Shown here: positions 35,217-44,398 of the stretch, piece after piece | How positions within the stretch are numbered: the stretch's first letter is position 1 | How the letters are laid out: every line of letters starts with the position of its first letter | Origin: JALZUR01 sp965205365 | GTDB lineage: Bacteria > Bdellovibrionota > Bdellovibrionia > Bdellovibrionales > UBA1609 | Assembly (NCBI GenBank): GCA_965205365.1 | Contig: CBDBGT010000005.1 | Coordinates: 62,001-126,000 of the forward strand | Length of the DNA: 64,000 bases | Direction of reading: 5' to 3' | The notes under the pieces: model-generated | What the model was told of the DNA's origin: nothing | The model's input: only the letters and a program-made list of their open reading frames with translations | Database searches by the model: none | Made by a program: the position numbers and the translations under genes

Positions 35217-36329
35217 TCAAGAAGGCATTTGTACAATTGTTGCTGGATTTAACTGATATCCATCTTTTGTTCTTAAAATATAATGGGGCTTTTTTGGGTT
35301 AGGTTCTAAAAGTTTCCTAAGCCTCCTAATGGTCACATAAATTTTGTTATCATGTTGTGAAGGGTCATAATCTTGATTCCATAACATTTCAGCTAAGTCT
35401 GTTTTTGTAAGAGCTGACCCTTTCTTTTTAATAAACTCTACTAAAAGCTCTAAAAGAATAAATTGATTGTTTAGTTCAAGTTTTCCTTTAGAAACCTCTT
35501 CAACAGTATTGTCTCTTAGGTCAATTTTAATGTCTGGGTGAAGAGTTTTCTTTGCTTCAAGCTCTTTACGACAGTTCATTAAAATAGATTTAGTTCTGAC
35601 ATGTTCAACAGGATTGATCAAACCCTCGGCCAAATCAAAATAATTTTCAGCCATATCAATTTTATTCATTTTAAGATATGTCACACCAAATTGAATAAGA
35701 ATATAAGCATTCATAAACTGTACAGATTTAGATTTCTTTGCAACATTAAAGGCCACCCACAAGCTTTTCACTGCATCATCATATTTTCCAAGCTCTACAA
35801 ATATTTGAACTTCGCATATTCCTATTGAAGCCTCAACCTCAGGAACACTCACACTTTCAAAAAATAACCTAAGATTTTCAATAATTGAAAATACTTTTTC
35901 ATAATCTTTTTGCTGTTGAAACCAAATAGCTTTTCCACAAAGCGCATAACACATATCTTCTTTGTTACTTTCTGAAAGAGCTACGTTAAACGCTTGATTA
36001 AAAAATGTAAGAGCACTTTCATTCTTTTTTTCTAAATACGAACATATACCTAATGTGTAGTATAATCTTGAAGACATTTCGATATTTTCTTCAACAACAA
36101 ACTTTTGAAGATCATTTTTAATACTTTCAACCTCTTTTACCATACCCATTTCAAGGCGAACCCTTAATAGCATATATGAAATGTTAAAGTATCTTCTTGC
36201 TTTTTTATTAGCTAAAGCTCTCTCCCTAGCTTCTAGCAAGTAAGGAATAGCATTTGAAAACTCTCCCTTCTCAAAATACAACGTTCCTAAATCTAACAGA
36301 CCATCAAAGGCATGTGTTTCTGTGATCAC
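35217..36329 (-). CDS. TPR protein with C-terminal OmpR-type winged helix
   Basis: A 370-aa protein. Residues ~1-250 are TPR-like helical repeats (for example LGTLYFEKGEFSNAIPYLLEA and YYTLGICSYLEKKNESALTF). Residues ~270-365 form a Trans_reg_C DNA-binding domain (NNQFILLELLVEFIKKKG, TKTDLAEMLWNQDYD, NKIYVTIRRLRKLLEP, YILRTKDGYQLNP). There is no receiver domain, so the signal may be sensed by the TPR part. The reversed order (sensor first, wHTH last) resembles other TPR regulators. GTG start at 36329. Confidence 0.8.
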   Translation of the reverse strand: MITETHAFDGLLDLGTLYFEKGEFSNAIPYLLEARERALANKKARRYFNISYMLLRVRLEMGMVKEVESIKNDLQKFVVEENIEMSSRLYYTLGICSYLEKKNESALTFFNQAFNVALSESNKEDMCYALCGKAIWFQQQKDYEKVFSIIENLRLFFESVSVPEVEASIGICEVQIFVELGKYDDAVKSLWVAFNVAKKSKSVQFMNAYILIQFGVTYLKMNKIDMAENYFDLAEGLINPVEHVRTKSILMNCRKELEAKKTLHPDIKIDLRDNTVEEVSKGKLELNNQFILLELLVEFIKKKGSALTKTDLAEMLWNQDYDPSQHDNKIYVTIRRLRKLLEPNPKKPHYILRTKDGYQLNPATIVQMPS

Positions 36330-36486
36330 TGGTCCCCCATATATTTAATAAAAGCTTTCTGCTTTTCACTTTCTGTCAGATTTTAAAACTACGGTCAAGA
36401 AAAAATGATTTTATCTTTGGTGATATTTTTTACAAAAAACACTGCCTAAGGCTTTGCTCTACTTATATTTAGTTTTAAGGGCGGTT

Positions 36487-38934
36487 TTAATGGGCTGTTT
36501 GCCTTGAATGCCCTGAATACTGGGGTTTTATGCCCGTTCCTGGCTCAGCTCTATTCCTAAAAATTTCCTTAACATTCTTAACTTCCAGTGCATTTACAAG
36601 AACTTGATCAACATGATCAACTAATATAACTACTACATCTGCAAAAACTTCTTTTGGAATGTCTTCTAAATCAGTCTCATTTGCTTTTGGAATAATTATC
36701 TTTTTAATTCCACCTCGATATGCTGCAATAATTTTTGCTTTGAGCCCACCAATTGGAAGCACTCGTCCACGAAGGGTCACCTCTCCAGTCATGGCGACCG
36801 TTCTTATAACAGGAATCTTCATCATAGCCGAAACAATACTTGTAGTGATTGCTATCCCTGCAGATGGACCATCCTTAGGAATAGACCCCTCAGGAACATG
36901 AATATGAACATCATGGTTTGCATAATACTCTTTATCAAAACCAAATAACGGACCACGAGAGCGCACATAAGAAAGAGCCGCTACACAAGATTCTTTCATC
37001 ACATCTCCAAGCTGACCAGTAATTGTAAATTTCCCTCGGCCAGGAATAACAGAAGCCTCAACAGTCAATAAATCTCCACCAACCTGAGTCCACGCCATTC
37101 CACTGGTTAAGCCAATTTCATGAATTTTCTCAATTTTCCCATGCCTTACTTTTGAAGGGCCTAATAGTTCCGTGATTTTTTTAGGTCCGATTTTAAAAGA
37201 CTTTTTACTTTTAGTTTTCCCCTTTACCTCTAACCCTGGCTCAACAATCTGTCTAGCAATTTTTCTACAAACTGTTCCAATTGTTCTTTCCAACTCTCGC
37301 ACACCTGCTTCACGTGTATATTCTTCAATAATTGATATTAATGCTGGATCACTAAACTCAACACCATAATCAATCAAGCCATGAGCCTTCACCTGTTTTG
37401 GAGTTAAATAGGATTTTGCAATCTCAAGTTTTTCTTTTGGAATATACCCCTCTAGCTGAATAACCTCCATTCTATCCAATAAAGGATTAGGAATAGAGTG
37501 AAGAGAGTTTGCAGTGGTAAAAAACAACACCTTTGATAAGTCGTAGTCAACTTCTAAAAAATGATCTGCAAAAGTACTGTTCTGATTAGGGTCCAGTACT
37601 TCAAGCATTGCTGCTGACGGGTCTCCTCTAAAATCGTTGCTCATTTTATCAACTTCATCTAATAAAATTAAAGGGTTATTGGTTTTGCCTTTTCTTAACG
37701 TTTGAATAACTCGTCCTGGAAGAGCTCCAACATAAGTTCTCCTATGCCCTCTAATTTCAGCCTCATCTCTCACACCCCCTAAAGAAATCCGATTAAACTC
37801 TCTGTTTAAAGCTCTTGCAACGGACCTTCCTAAAGAAGTTTTACCAACTCCTGGGGGGCCTACTAAACAAATAATTGGTCCTGCATTATCTTTTGTTAGG
37901 GTTTGAACTGCTAAATGCTCAATAATTCTTTCCTTTACCTTCTCTAAGCCCCAATGATCTTCATCTAAAATTTTTTGAGCCTTTACAAGATCTAAAGTTT
38001 CCTTGTTATAAGAACCCCAGGGAAGTGCAATGAGCCAATCAATATAATTTCTAATTACAGCAGCTTCCGCACTCATTGGAGACATTATGCGAAGTTTTTT
38101 AAGTTCCTTTGCTAACTTTTCTCTAGCCTCCTCACTCATCTTTTTTAAAGCCGCCTGCTTTACCAACCCATCAAGCTCAGCTTGAAAATCATCCTTATCA
38201 CCAAGTTCTTTTTGAATAGCCTGCATTTGCTCGTTTAAATAATATTCTTTTTGTGATTGCTCCATTTGCTTCTTAACTCTAGTACGTATTCTTTTTTCAA
38301 CTTCAAGAATTTCAATCTCACCTGTCATAATATTTAAAAGCTCTTCAAGTCTTGAACCTGGATCAACCACTTCTAAAAGATTTTGCTTGTCTTCAAGCTT
38401 TAAATTCAATTGAGCAACAACAATGTCTGCAAGTTCAGATGCATCTTCTATTGAAGAAACTCGCATTAAAATTTCAGGAGGAATCCTTTTATTTAACTTT
38501 ACATAATTTTCAAAAGTTGTTTTAACAGACCTTACAAGTGCTTGAGTCTCTAGTGGTACAGCTTCAATTTCTTCTAAAATAGTAGCTTTTACGGTGTAAA
38601 ACTTTTCTTCCTCCAAATACCCATCTATCCTAATACGCCCCTTCCCCTCAACAAGAACCTTTACCGTTCCATCAGGTAATCTTAGAAGTTGAATAATAGC
38701 TCCCAACGTTCCTATGCTATAAATATCCTTAGGCTCAGGGCTGTTGGTTTTAGCATCCCTTTGGGCAACTAAAATAATATCAGTTTGGTTTGTCATAGCT
38801 TCTTCTAAAGCTCTAATACTTCTATCTCTTCCAACAAATAAAGGCATCATCATATGTGGAAAGATTATCAAATCTCTTAATGGTAACAATGGAAGCGTTA
38901 CTTGCTTGGATTGTGTTTTGTTATTTTTTGACAT
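36487..38934 (-). CDS. lon: ATP-dependent protease Lon
   Basis: An 815-aa LonA protease. The N-terminal LAN domain begins LPLLPLRDLIIFPHM, Walker A is VGPPGVGKTSLGRS, Walker B IILLDEVDKM-like (NPLILLDEVDKMS), and the proteolytic Ser lies in PKDGPSAGIA with the dyad Lys downstream (GGLKAKIIAAYRGG). Length is normal. It degrades misfolded and regulatory proteins in the cytoplasm. It follows clpX by 64 bp in the usual clpP-clpX-lon order. Confidence 0.97.
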   Translation of the reverse strand: MSKNNKTQSKQVTLPLLPLRDLIIFPHMMMPLFVGRDRSIRALEEAMTNQTDIILVAQRDAKTNSPEPKDIYSIGTLGAIIQLLRLPDGTVKVLVEGKGRIRIDGYLEEEKFYTVKATILEEIEAVPLETQALVRSVKTTFENYVKLNKRIPPEILMRVSSIEDASELADIVVAQLNLKLEDKQNLLEVVDPGSRLEELLNIMTGEIEILEVEKRIRTRVKKQMEQSQKEYYLNEQMQAIQKELGDKDDFQAELDGLVKQAALKKMSEEAREKLAKELKKLRIMSPMSAEAAVIRNYIDWLIALPWGSYNKETLDLVKAQKILDEDHWGLEKVKERIIEHLAVQTLTKDNAGPIICLVGPPGVGKTSLGRSVARALNREFNRISLGGVRDEAEIRGHRRTYVGALPGRVIQTLRKGKTNNPLILLDEVDKMSNDFRGDPSAAMLEVLDPNQNSTFADHFLEVDYDLSKVLFFTTANSLHSIPNPLLDRMEVIQLEGYIPKEKLEIAKSYLTPKQVKAHGLIDYGVEFSDPALISIIEEYTREAGVRELERTIGTVCRKIARQIVEPGLEVKGKTKSKKSFKIGPKKITELLGPSKVRHGKIEKIHEIGLTSGMAWTQVGGDLLTVEASVIPGRGKFTITGQLGDVMKESCVAALSYVRSRGPLFGFDKEYYANHDVHIHVPEGSIPKDGPSAGIAITTSIVSAMMKIPVIRTVAMTGEVTLRGRVLPIGGLKAKIIAAYRGGIKKIIIPKANETDLEDIPKEVFADVVVILVDHVDQVLVNALEVKNVKEIFRNRAEPGTGIKPQYSGHSRQTAH

Positions 38935-38998
38935 ATGCCCCTCCCTGATTATAGCAGCGAATAATCTTAAAAAGGGAGAACTGTTTTCTTACTTTTAC

Positions 38999-40315
38999 CT
39001 ACGCACTTTCTGCAGAATCAACATCATCTGAATTTTTTGCGTATTTTTTTCTTAAGCCTTTTTCAGGCTCCAATTTCGAAGACCTGTACGCTAACTTTGG
39101 AGCCTCCCCTTTTATAATAACCCCTTCATCTATTATAACAGCTTTTATATTGGAGTTGGAAGGAATTTCATACATAATGTCTAGCATGGCGGATTCTATA
39201 ACACCTCTTAAGCCCCTAGCCCCTGTATTACGTATAATCGCCTCCTTAGCAATTGCTTTTAGCGCACCATCTGTAAAAGTTAAATCAATATCCTCATATT
39301 CAAACAATTTCTTATACTGCTTAGAAAGAGCATTTTTAGGTTCCGTTAAAATATTGATTAAAGTTTTCTCATTTAACGGGTCTAAAGTCGCAATAACTGG
39401 AAGCCTTCCAATAAACTCTGGTATTAAACCATATTGAGCCAAATCTCTTGGCTCAAGTTTTCTAAGACACAGGTCTCCTGCTTCTCGTTTTTCATCCACT
39501 GTTTTAATTTCTGCAGCAATGCCTAAAGATTTACTTGTTTGCCTGTTCTCAATAATTTTATCCAAATCCACAAACGCCCCACCAACAATAAATAAAATAT
39601 TTGTTGTATCTACTTGAATAAATTCTTCTTGAGGATGCTTACGACCACCTTTAGGGGGAAGGCTTGCAACTGTGCCTTCTAAAATTTTAAGCAAAGCCTG
39701 CTGAACACCTTCGCCACTAACATCTCTAGTAATTGATGGATTCTCAGATTTTCTAGTTATTTTGTCAATTTCATCAATATAAATTACACCTTTTTGAGCT
39801 CTCTCTACATTATAATCTGCTGAGGTTAAAAGATTTAAAATAATATTCTCAACATCTTCACCAACATAGCCTGCCTCTGTTAACGATGTGGCGTCAGCCA
39901 TTGCAAAAGGAACATTTAACACCTTTGCAATTGTTTGAGCTAAAAGTGTTTTACCAGAGCCTGTTGGTCCAATGAGCAAAATATTGCTCTTTGAAATTTC
40001 AACATCACCAACATCTATAGTCGAATTGATACGCTTATAATGGTTATGAACTGCAACAGATAAGGCCTTTTTTGCGTGGACTTGACCAATCACATAATCA
40101 TTAAGCTTATCCATAATTTCTTGAGGCTTTGGAACTTTAAGCTGCCCAATTTCTTTAATTGTTTTTGCCTGCTCTTCTGTAATAATATCCGTACACAGAC
40201 CAATACACTCATCGCAGATATAAACCCCAGGACCTGCAATTAATTTTTTAACCTCTTTTTGGCTCTTGCCACAAAAACTACAGTTTAATACTACGATGTT
40301 TTTATTTTTACTCAT
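38999..40315 (-). CDS. clpX: ATP-dependent Clp protease unfoldase ClpX
   Basis: A 438-aa AAA+ unfoldase with the N-terminal C4 zinc-binding domain (CSFCGKSQ and VYICDECIGLC), Walker A LLIGPTGSGKTLLAQT, Walker B VIYIDEIDKITRK, and the pore-loop-bearing region with TNILFIVGGAF. The IGF-type ClpP-binding loop is seen as LIPEFIGRLP context. It partners ClpP, encoded 58 bp upstream. Start ATG 40315. Confidence 0.97.
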   Translation of the reverse strand: MSKNKNIVVLNCSFCGKSQKEVKKLIAGPGVYICDECIGLCTDIITEEQAKTIKEIGQLKVPKPQEIMDKLNDYVIGQVHAKKALSVAVHNHYKRINSTIDVGDVEISKSNILLIGPTGSGKTLLAQTIAKVLNVPFAMADATSLTEAGYVGEDVENIILNLLTSADYNVERAQKGVIYIDEIDKITRKSENPSITRDVSGEGVQQALLKILEGTVASLPPKGGRKHPQEEFIQVDTTNILFIVGGAFVDLDKIIENRQTSKSLGIAAEIKTVDEKREAGDLCLRKLEPRDLAQYGLIPEFIGRLPVIATLDPLNEKTLINILTEPKNALSKQYKKLFEYEDIDLTFTDGALKAIAKEAIIRNTGARGLRGVIESAMLDIMYEIPSNSNIKAVIIDEGVIIKGEAPKLAYRSSKLEPEKGLRKKYAKNSDDVDSAESA

Positions 40316-40373
40316 TTATTGCTTCCTTTTATAAAAAATTTTAAACTTTAAAAGCTAATTTCAATTTATGCTT

Positions 40374-40982
40374 TTATTTTTGCTCAGCTTTCTTACGAGC
40401 TTCAACCACATGATCCACAAGTCCAAAAATTTTAGCCTGCTTAGCACTCATGAAATTGTCTCTATCCATATTTTTCTCCAATTCTTCATAAGACTTACCC
40501 GTATGCCCTACATAAATTTCTGTTAGTTTTTTCTTAATATAAAGCATCTCTTCAGCATGAATAGCAACATCACTTGCTTGACCTGAAATACCACTACCAC
40601 CAATTAAAGGCTGATGCACCATAACCCTTGAGTGTGGAAGAATAGACCTTTTTCCAGAGGTCCCTGCAGCTAAAAGCAAAGATCCCATGCTAGCTGCTTG
40701 GCCTATGCAATATGTTCTTATATCACACCTGACAAACTGCATAACATCATAAATCGCAAGCCCTGCAGTTACGCTCCCACCAGGAGAATTAATATAAATA
40801 TGAATATCTTTTTCAGGGTTTTCCATTTCTAAAAAAAACATTTGCGCTATTATACTGTTTGCTGAATCATCTGATACAGGGCACCCTAACATTATAATCC
40901 TATCTTTTAACAAACGTGAATAAATGTCATAACTTCTCTCTCCCTTAGGAGTTTGTTCAATTACCATTGGAATCAGAGCCAT
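40374..40982 (-). CDS. clpP: ATP-dependent Clp protease proteolytic subunit
   Basis: A 202-aa serine peptidase subunit forming the ClpP tetradecamer. The catalytic Ser is in GQAASMGSLLLAAG, His in SRVMVHQPLIGG and Asp in NMDRDNFMSA. It is the first gene of the clpP-clpX-lon run on the minus strand. The trigger-factor gene usually found upstream is absent; pepA lies divergently 244 bp away. Confidence 0.97.
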   Translation of the reverse strand: MALIPMVIEQTPKGERSYDIYSRLLKDRIIMLGCPVSDDSANSIIAQMFFLEMENPEKDIHIYINSPGGSVTAGLAIYDVMQFVRCDIRTYCIGQAASMGSLLLAAGTSGKRSILPHSRVMVHQPLIGGSGISGQASDVAIHAEEMLYIKKKLTEIYVGHTGKSYEELEKNMDRDNFMSAKQAKIFGLVDHVVEARKKAEQK

Positions 40983-41226
40983 ACGTACCGCCTTTACTGT
41001 ACACTTTCATTAAATTTTCAAAAATAACTTACTAAAAGATCTATCTTTTCTCAGTTAAATTTGTTATTAAATGACTATCGACAAAAAAATTGGGAACTTT
41101 GACTATAGGGCAATTAATTTTATCCCAACAAATATATTACTCGAGATTGAGGAGACAAGGTTTGCTCTCTTTTTTCTCATACTGAAACAGTTTATTTAAA
41201 AAATTAGTATACTAAGGGGGTTTACA

Positions 41227-42693
41227 GTGAATATTACATATAAAAATATAGACGTTGAAAGAGGAAACAGCATTTGCATGGCACTTTTATCTAGTGATAA
41301 AAAAAAATCTCCCCTTGAAAAAAAACTAGAAAAGTGTCCCAAATTAGAACAAGGTGAGTCTCTTTTATTTATTTCCCAGCCTAAACTTAAGGGCACCCAT
41401 ATTGTTTTGATGAATACAAAAACACATGATCAAAACGTTGAATCACTACGAAATCTTGGTGGAAAGTTTATAAAAGAATCTAAAAAATCTAAACCCCTAA
41501 AACTCGCTATTTCTTTTGCTAATTTTAAAGATCTTTTTAAAGACAATGCTTCTGAGTTTCTAACAGGTTTTATTCAAGGTGCCCTTTTAGCAGATTACTC
41601 AATGGAAAAAGGAAAAAGCAAGCCTAAAAAATATAAAAAAAATTCTTTTCAAATTTATTACAAAGGTGCATCAGCAAAAGAAGTTAAGCTTCTTAAAGCC
41701 TCTTTAAAAGAATCTATTTTAATGGTTAAGGCTGTTCATTTTACAAGAACCCTTGGTGATCTTCCTGGAAATATGATGACTCCAACTATCTTAGCAGACA
41801 ATGCCAAAGCTTTAGAAAAATCAGGCCTTAAAGTTACTGTTTGGAATAAGAAAAAAATTAAAGAAAAAAATATGGGCTGTCTATTGGGTGTAAGTGCGGG
41901 AAGCAGTGAAGATCCTTGTTTTATCATTATGGAACACAAACACCCTAAAGCATCAAAAGACCGACCCACTGTATTAGTTGGAAAAGGGCTTACTTTTGAC
42001 GCTGGTGGGATTTCTATTAAACCAGCGCCTAGAATGGACGAAATGCGTTATGATATGTGTGGTGGAGCAGCTGTTATTGGTGCAATGAAATTGATCTCTG
42101 AAATGAATTTACCCATTAATATAATTGGCCTTGTTCCTTCTACGGAAAATCTTTTAGGCGCTGGAGCGTGTAAGCCTGGAGATATTTTAACCGCAATGAA
42201 TAAAAAAACTGTTGAAGTTTTAAATACTGATGCTGAAGGAAGACTTATCCTTGCAGACGCACTTTCTTACGCAAGCACACTAAAGCCAAAACAAATCTTA
42301 AGTGCAGCAACTCTAACTGGCGCAATGGTTGTAGCTTTAGGAAATATTCACACAGGGTTTTTTACGCGAAATAACGAGCTAGCAAACAAAATCCATACTG
42401 CTGGTAATACCTCAGGTGAAAACTTATGGAGAATGCCTCTTAATGATCATCACGCTAGTGATATGAAGGGACGTTATGCTGACCTTTGTAATATGTCTTC
42501 AAGCAAAGGAGCTGGATCTGCAACTGCAGCAGCTTTTTTAGAACACTTTTGTCATAAGAATATTCCATTTGTACATTTAGACATTGCAGGAACTGCTTGG
42601 AATAGTGGAAACAGAATTACATATAATGACCCAAAAGGCGCAACAGGTGTTTTAGTTAGAACATTCTATGAATTTGTTAAGGCTTTTGCTTAA
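41227..42693 (+). CDS. pepA: Leucyl aminopeptidase (M17)
   Basis: A 488-aa M17 aminopeptidase that removes N-terminal residues using two metal ions. The metal/active-site motifs are visible: VGKGLTFDAGGISIKPA (Lys and Asp), MRYDMCGGAAVIGAM and the M17 signature NTDAEGRLILADALSYA. The N-terminal macro-like domain is present. The start is GTG 41227 with AAGGGGG upstream. It is monocistronic and its 3' end meets the convergent gene at 42695. Confidence 0.92.
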   Translation: MNITYKNIDVERGNSICMALLSSDKKKSPLEKKLEKCPKLEQGESLLFISQPKLKGTHIVLMNTKTHDQNVESLRNLGGKFIKESKKSKPLKLAISFANFKDLFKDNASEFLTGFIQGALLADYSMEKGKSKPKKYKKNSFQIYYKGASAKEVKLLKASLKESILMVKAVHFTRTLGDLPGNMMTPTILADNAKALEKSGLKVTVWNKKKIKEKNMGCLLGVSAGSSEDPCFIIMEHKHPKASKDRPTVLVGKGLTFDAGGISIKPAPRMDEMRYDMCGGAAVIGAMKLISEMNLPINIIGLVPSTENLLGAGACKPGDILTAMNKKTVEVLNTDAEGRLILADALSYASTLKPKQILSAATLTGAMVVALGNIHTGFFTRNNELANKIHTAGNTSGENLWRMPLNDHHASDMKGRYADLCNMSSSKGAGSATAAAFLEHFCHKNIPFVHLDIAGTAWNSGNRITYNDPKGATGVLVRTFYEFVKAFA

Positions 42694-42694
42694 A

Positions 42695-43255
42695 CTACGG
42701 GCAAGAAAAAGAAAGTTTTGACCTACTCTCAAATAGGTCAACTTCTTCCTCAGCTCCATTACGATATACAACTGTTAAACCCCATAAAAAAAAAGTTAAC
42801 CCCTTCATGGGCACTAATAAATTTTTTGCTTTAATAAAATACCCATTTAATACATCACTACCTATATTTAATTGTTCTATTTCCATATTACAAAGAGACT
42901 TCTCAAAAATAACCATTTTATTTCGATCACAACCTCCACTAAATGATAATGTAACAGGTTCCCCACTTACATTAATCCCTTCAGCTTTTAACACAGCCTT
43001 ATATTTATAAATATTACCCACAGCACTACACAAAGATGTGCCCCCAATATCAGTAACTAAAGAAACAAGGCCATTTTCATCTTTTAAGCCTGCCATGGGA
43101 AAATTTTTTTCCAGTTGAATTTGAGAGCTTGCAAGATCTCGACCATCAACCTGCCCAGAAAATAGACCGCTTTGTAATATATTAGGCCGCATTCCTAAAT
43201 AAACACCAGTGCCTAATAAAAGGGCCAATATGAAAAGATAAATAAATGATTTCAT
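42695..43255 (-). CDS. Hypothetical exported protein
   Basis: A 186-aa protein with an N-terminal hydrophobic helix (KSFIYLFILALLLGTGVYLG) that is either a signal anchor or a signal peptide. The periplasmic part has four or more Cys (SLCSAVG, GGCDRN, KSLCNM, SFSCP), which suggests disulfides. I use ATG 43255 rather than the in-frame 43267, because MKSF is the more typical signal start; neither has a strong ribosome site. The family is unknown. Confidence 0.6.
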   Translation of the reverse strand: MKSFIYLFILALLLGTGVYLGMRPNILQSGLFSGQVDGRDLASSQIQLEKNFPMAGLKDENGLVSLVTDIGGTSLCSAVGNIYKYKAVLKAEGINVSGEPVTLSFSGGCDRNKMVIFEKSLCNMEIEQLNIGSDVLNGYFIKAKNLLVPMKGLTFFLWGLTVVYRNGAEEEVDLFESRSKLSFSCP

Positions 43256-43552
43256 GAAATAAATCATATCACAAAACTCTTAACAATGGTAAAAGCACTT
43301 TAAATAAGCTAGTACTAAGGAGGGTTTAACACCTGCCTAAAAAAACTTAAGCCTAGATAATATAAAAAAAAGTAAACCCACCAAGATATATATAAAACTC
43401 CATGATAAAAACTAACCCTCTTCGTAACTATATGTGTCTTGAGTTAAGCACTTTTTCTAAAGTATCCTCTGGAGGCTTCATTTTTTAAACTTTATATGAA
43501 ATTTTTTATAGCAACATAGAGAATTAAAAAAAGTAACATTAAGGAGGAAAAA

Positions 43553-43912
43553 ATTATAAACAGAAGAAAGTTTTTTAAATTTTTTAGTTTGGCAATTCCA
43601 GCATTTTATTTAATACGATGTGGTAATGATAGTGACTCTCAGAAAGGAATTGATAACGAAGTTAATCCTGTACCTGCATGCACAGAAAATGCAACTCTAA
43701 ACTACTCCAACCCAGGCCATGCACATACAATAAACCCTTTAACTCAAGAAGAAATTGCCATGGCTGAACCTGGAGATTATACCCTTATGGGTGGAAACCA
43801 TACACATACTTTTAGTCTAACAGCTGACGATTTTCGTGATTTGCAAAATGGAAATCAATTGTCCCTTACAGATAATGAAGGCCATGGTCATATAGTTTCG
43901 GTGACTTGTTAG
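43553..43912 (+). CDS. Tat-exported His-rich lipoprotein with a non-ATG start
   Basis: A ~119-aa protein. AGGAGG (43542-43547) precedes an in-frame ATT (43553) and ATA (43556), and no ATG/GTG/TTG lies at the right distance. From either codon the product begins NRRKFFKFFSLAIPAFYLIRC, a twin-arginine signal with a lipobox (LIRC). The mature part repeats His pairs: NPGHAHTINP, GGNHTHTFSLTADDF, EGHGHIVSVTC, suggesting a small metal-binding periplasmic lipoprotein. Its last 43 bp are duplicated at 49302-49344 by the large direct repeat. Confidence 0.7.
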   Translation: MINRRKFFKFFSLAIPAFYLIRCGNDSDSQKGIDNEVNPVPACTENATLNYSNPGHAHTINPLTQEEIAMAEPGDYTLMGGNHTHTFSLTADDFRDLQNGNQLSLTDNEGHGHIVSVTC

Positions 43913-44174
43913 GGTTTAACTTAAATAAATAGCTCTGAAGAAGAAACTGCTTGTAGTTTTTTTTCTATAGGGTGAGGCCAAAAACTTTTACAGCTAGAAA
44001 GTAAATAAAAATTAGGAAGAATTTTTAAATAACCTTCTTTTACAGCAGGGTTAAAAGAACTCACAGCAGCTTTATGTAAAGAAATTTTTTCTTTAGTTTT
44101 TTTCTTCAGTTCCTTAGTAAAAGCACTCGGTAAAACCTTATACATGGATTTTTTCAAAGTTTTTAAATGCTTTT
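43870..44174. repeat. Left copy of a perfect 305-bp direct repeat (DR-L)
   Basis: By eye these 305 bases are identical to 49302-49606. They contain the end of the Tat lipoprotein gene and the last ~85 codons of the FAD oxidoreductase gene. Together the two copies bracket a 5.1-kb segment holding the multidomain effector-like gene, an IS982 copy and an IS1634 fragment. Perfect identity implies a recent event. Confidence 0.9.
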
Positions 44175-44202
44175 CGAGTCTTCGACGATACATAAATGTC
44201 AT
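43921..44202 (-). pseudogene. Duplicated 3' end of the FAD oxidoreductase gene
   Basis: The frame encodes the C-terminal segment (KHLKTLKKSMYKVLPSAF to KKLQAVSSSELFI) that is identical to the end of the gene at 49353-50375. At 44174 the identity stops and the upstream codons (MTFMYRRRLE) are not homologous. It is a by-product of the 305-bp duplication, not a gene. Confidence 0.9.
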
Positions 44203-44260
44203 TTAAGAAAATTTGGCTTCGCCCCTTCCAAGGAAACAAGGGTAAAAGAGCTTAGTAATA

Positions 44261-44398
44261 CTAATGGGCAGTCCTCACAAGGCGGAACCCCAGATTATTG
44301 TAGCGATACTCAGGCCCCCCGCCGTTACGATTCGCCGACCGCACGTGCCGAGCGAAGTTGTTCCAGCTACCGCCACGAATCACGCGGGCCGAGCCACC
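44261..44398 (-). other. Variable region A (DGR-type target) of the multidomain protein
   Basis: The last 45 codons before the stop are strikingly GC-rich compared with the rest of the gene. They align without gaps to 57931-58065: blocks such as GTGATTCGTGGCGGTAGCTG and TGCGGTCGGCGAATCGT are identical including silent positions, while codons 12-17 and 24-35 are heavily replaced. Outside this block the two genes share little nucleotide similarity. The RGGSW and GFRL motifs mark the C-type-lectin-fold terminus used by known DGR variable proteins. Confidence 0.75.
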
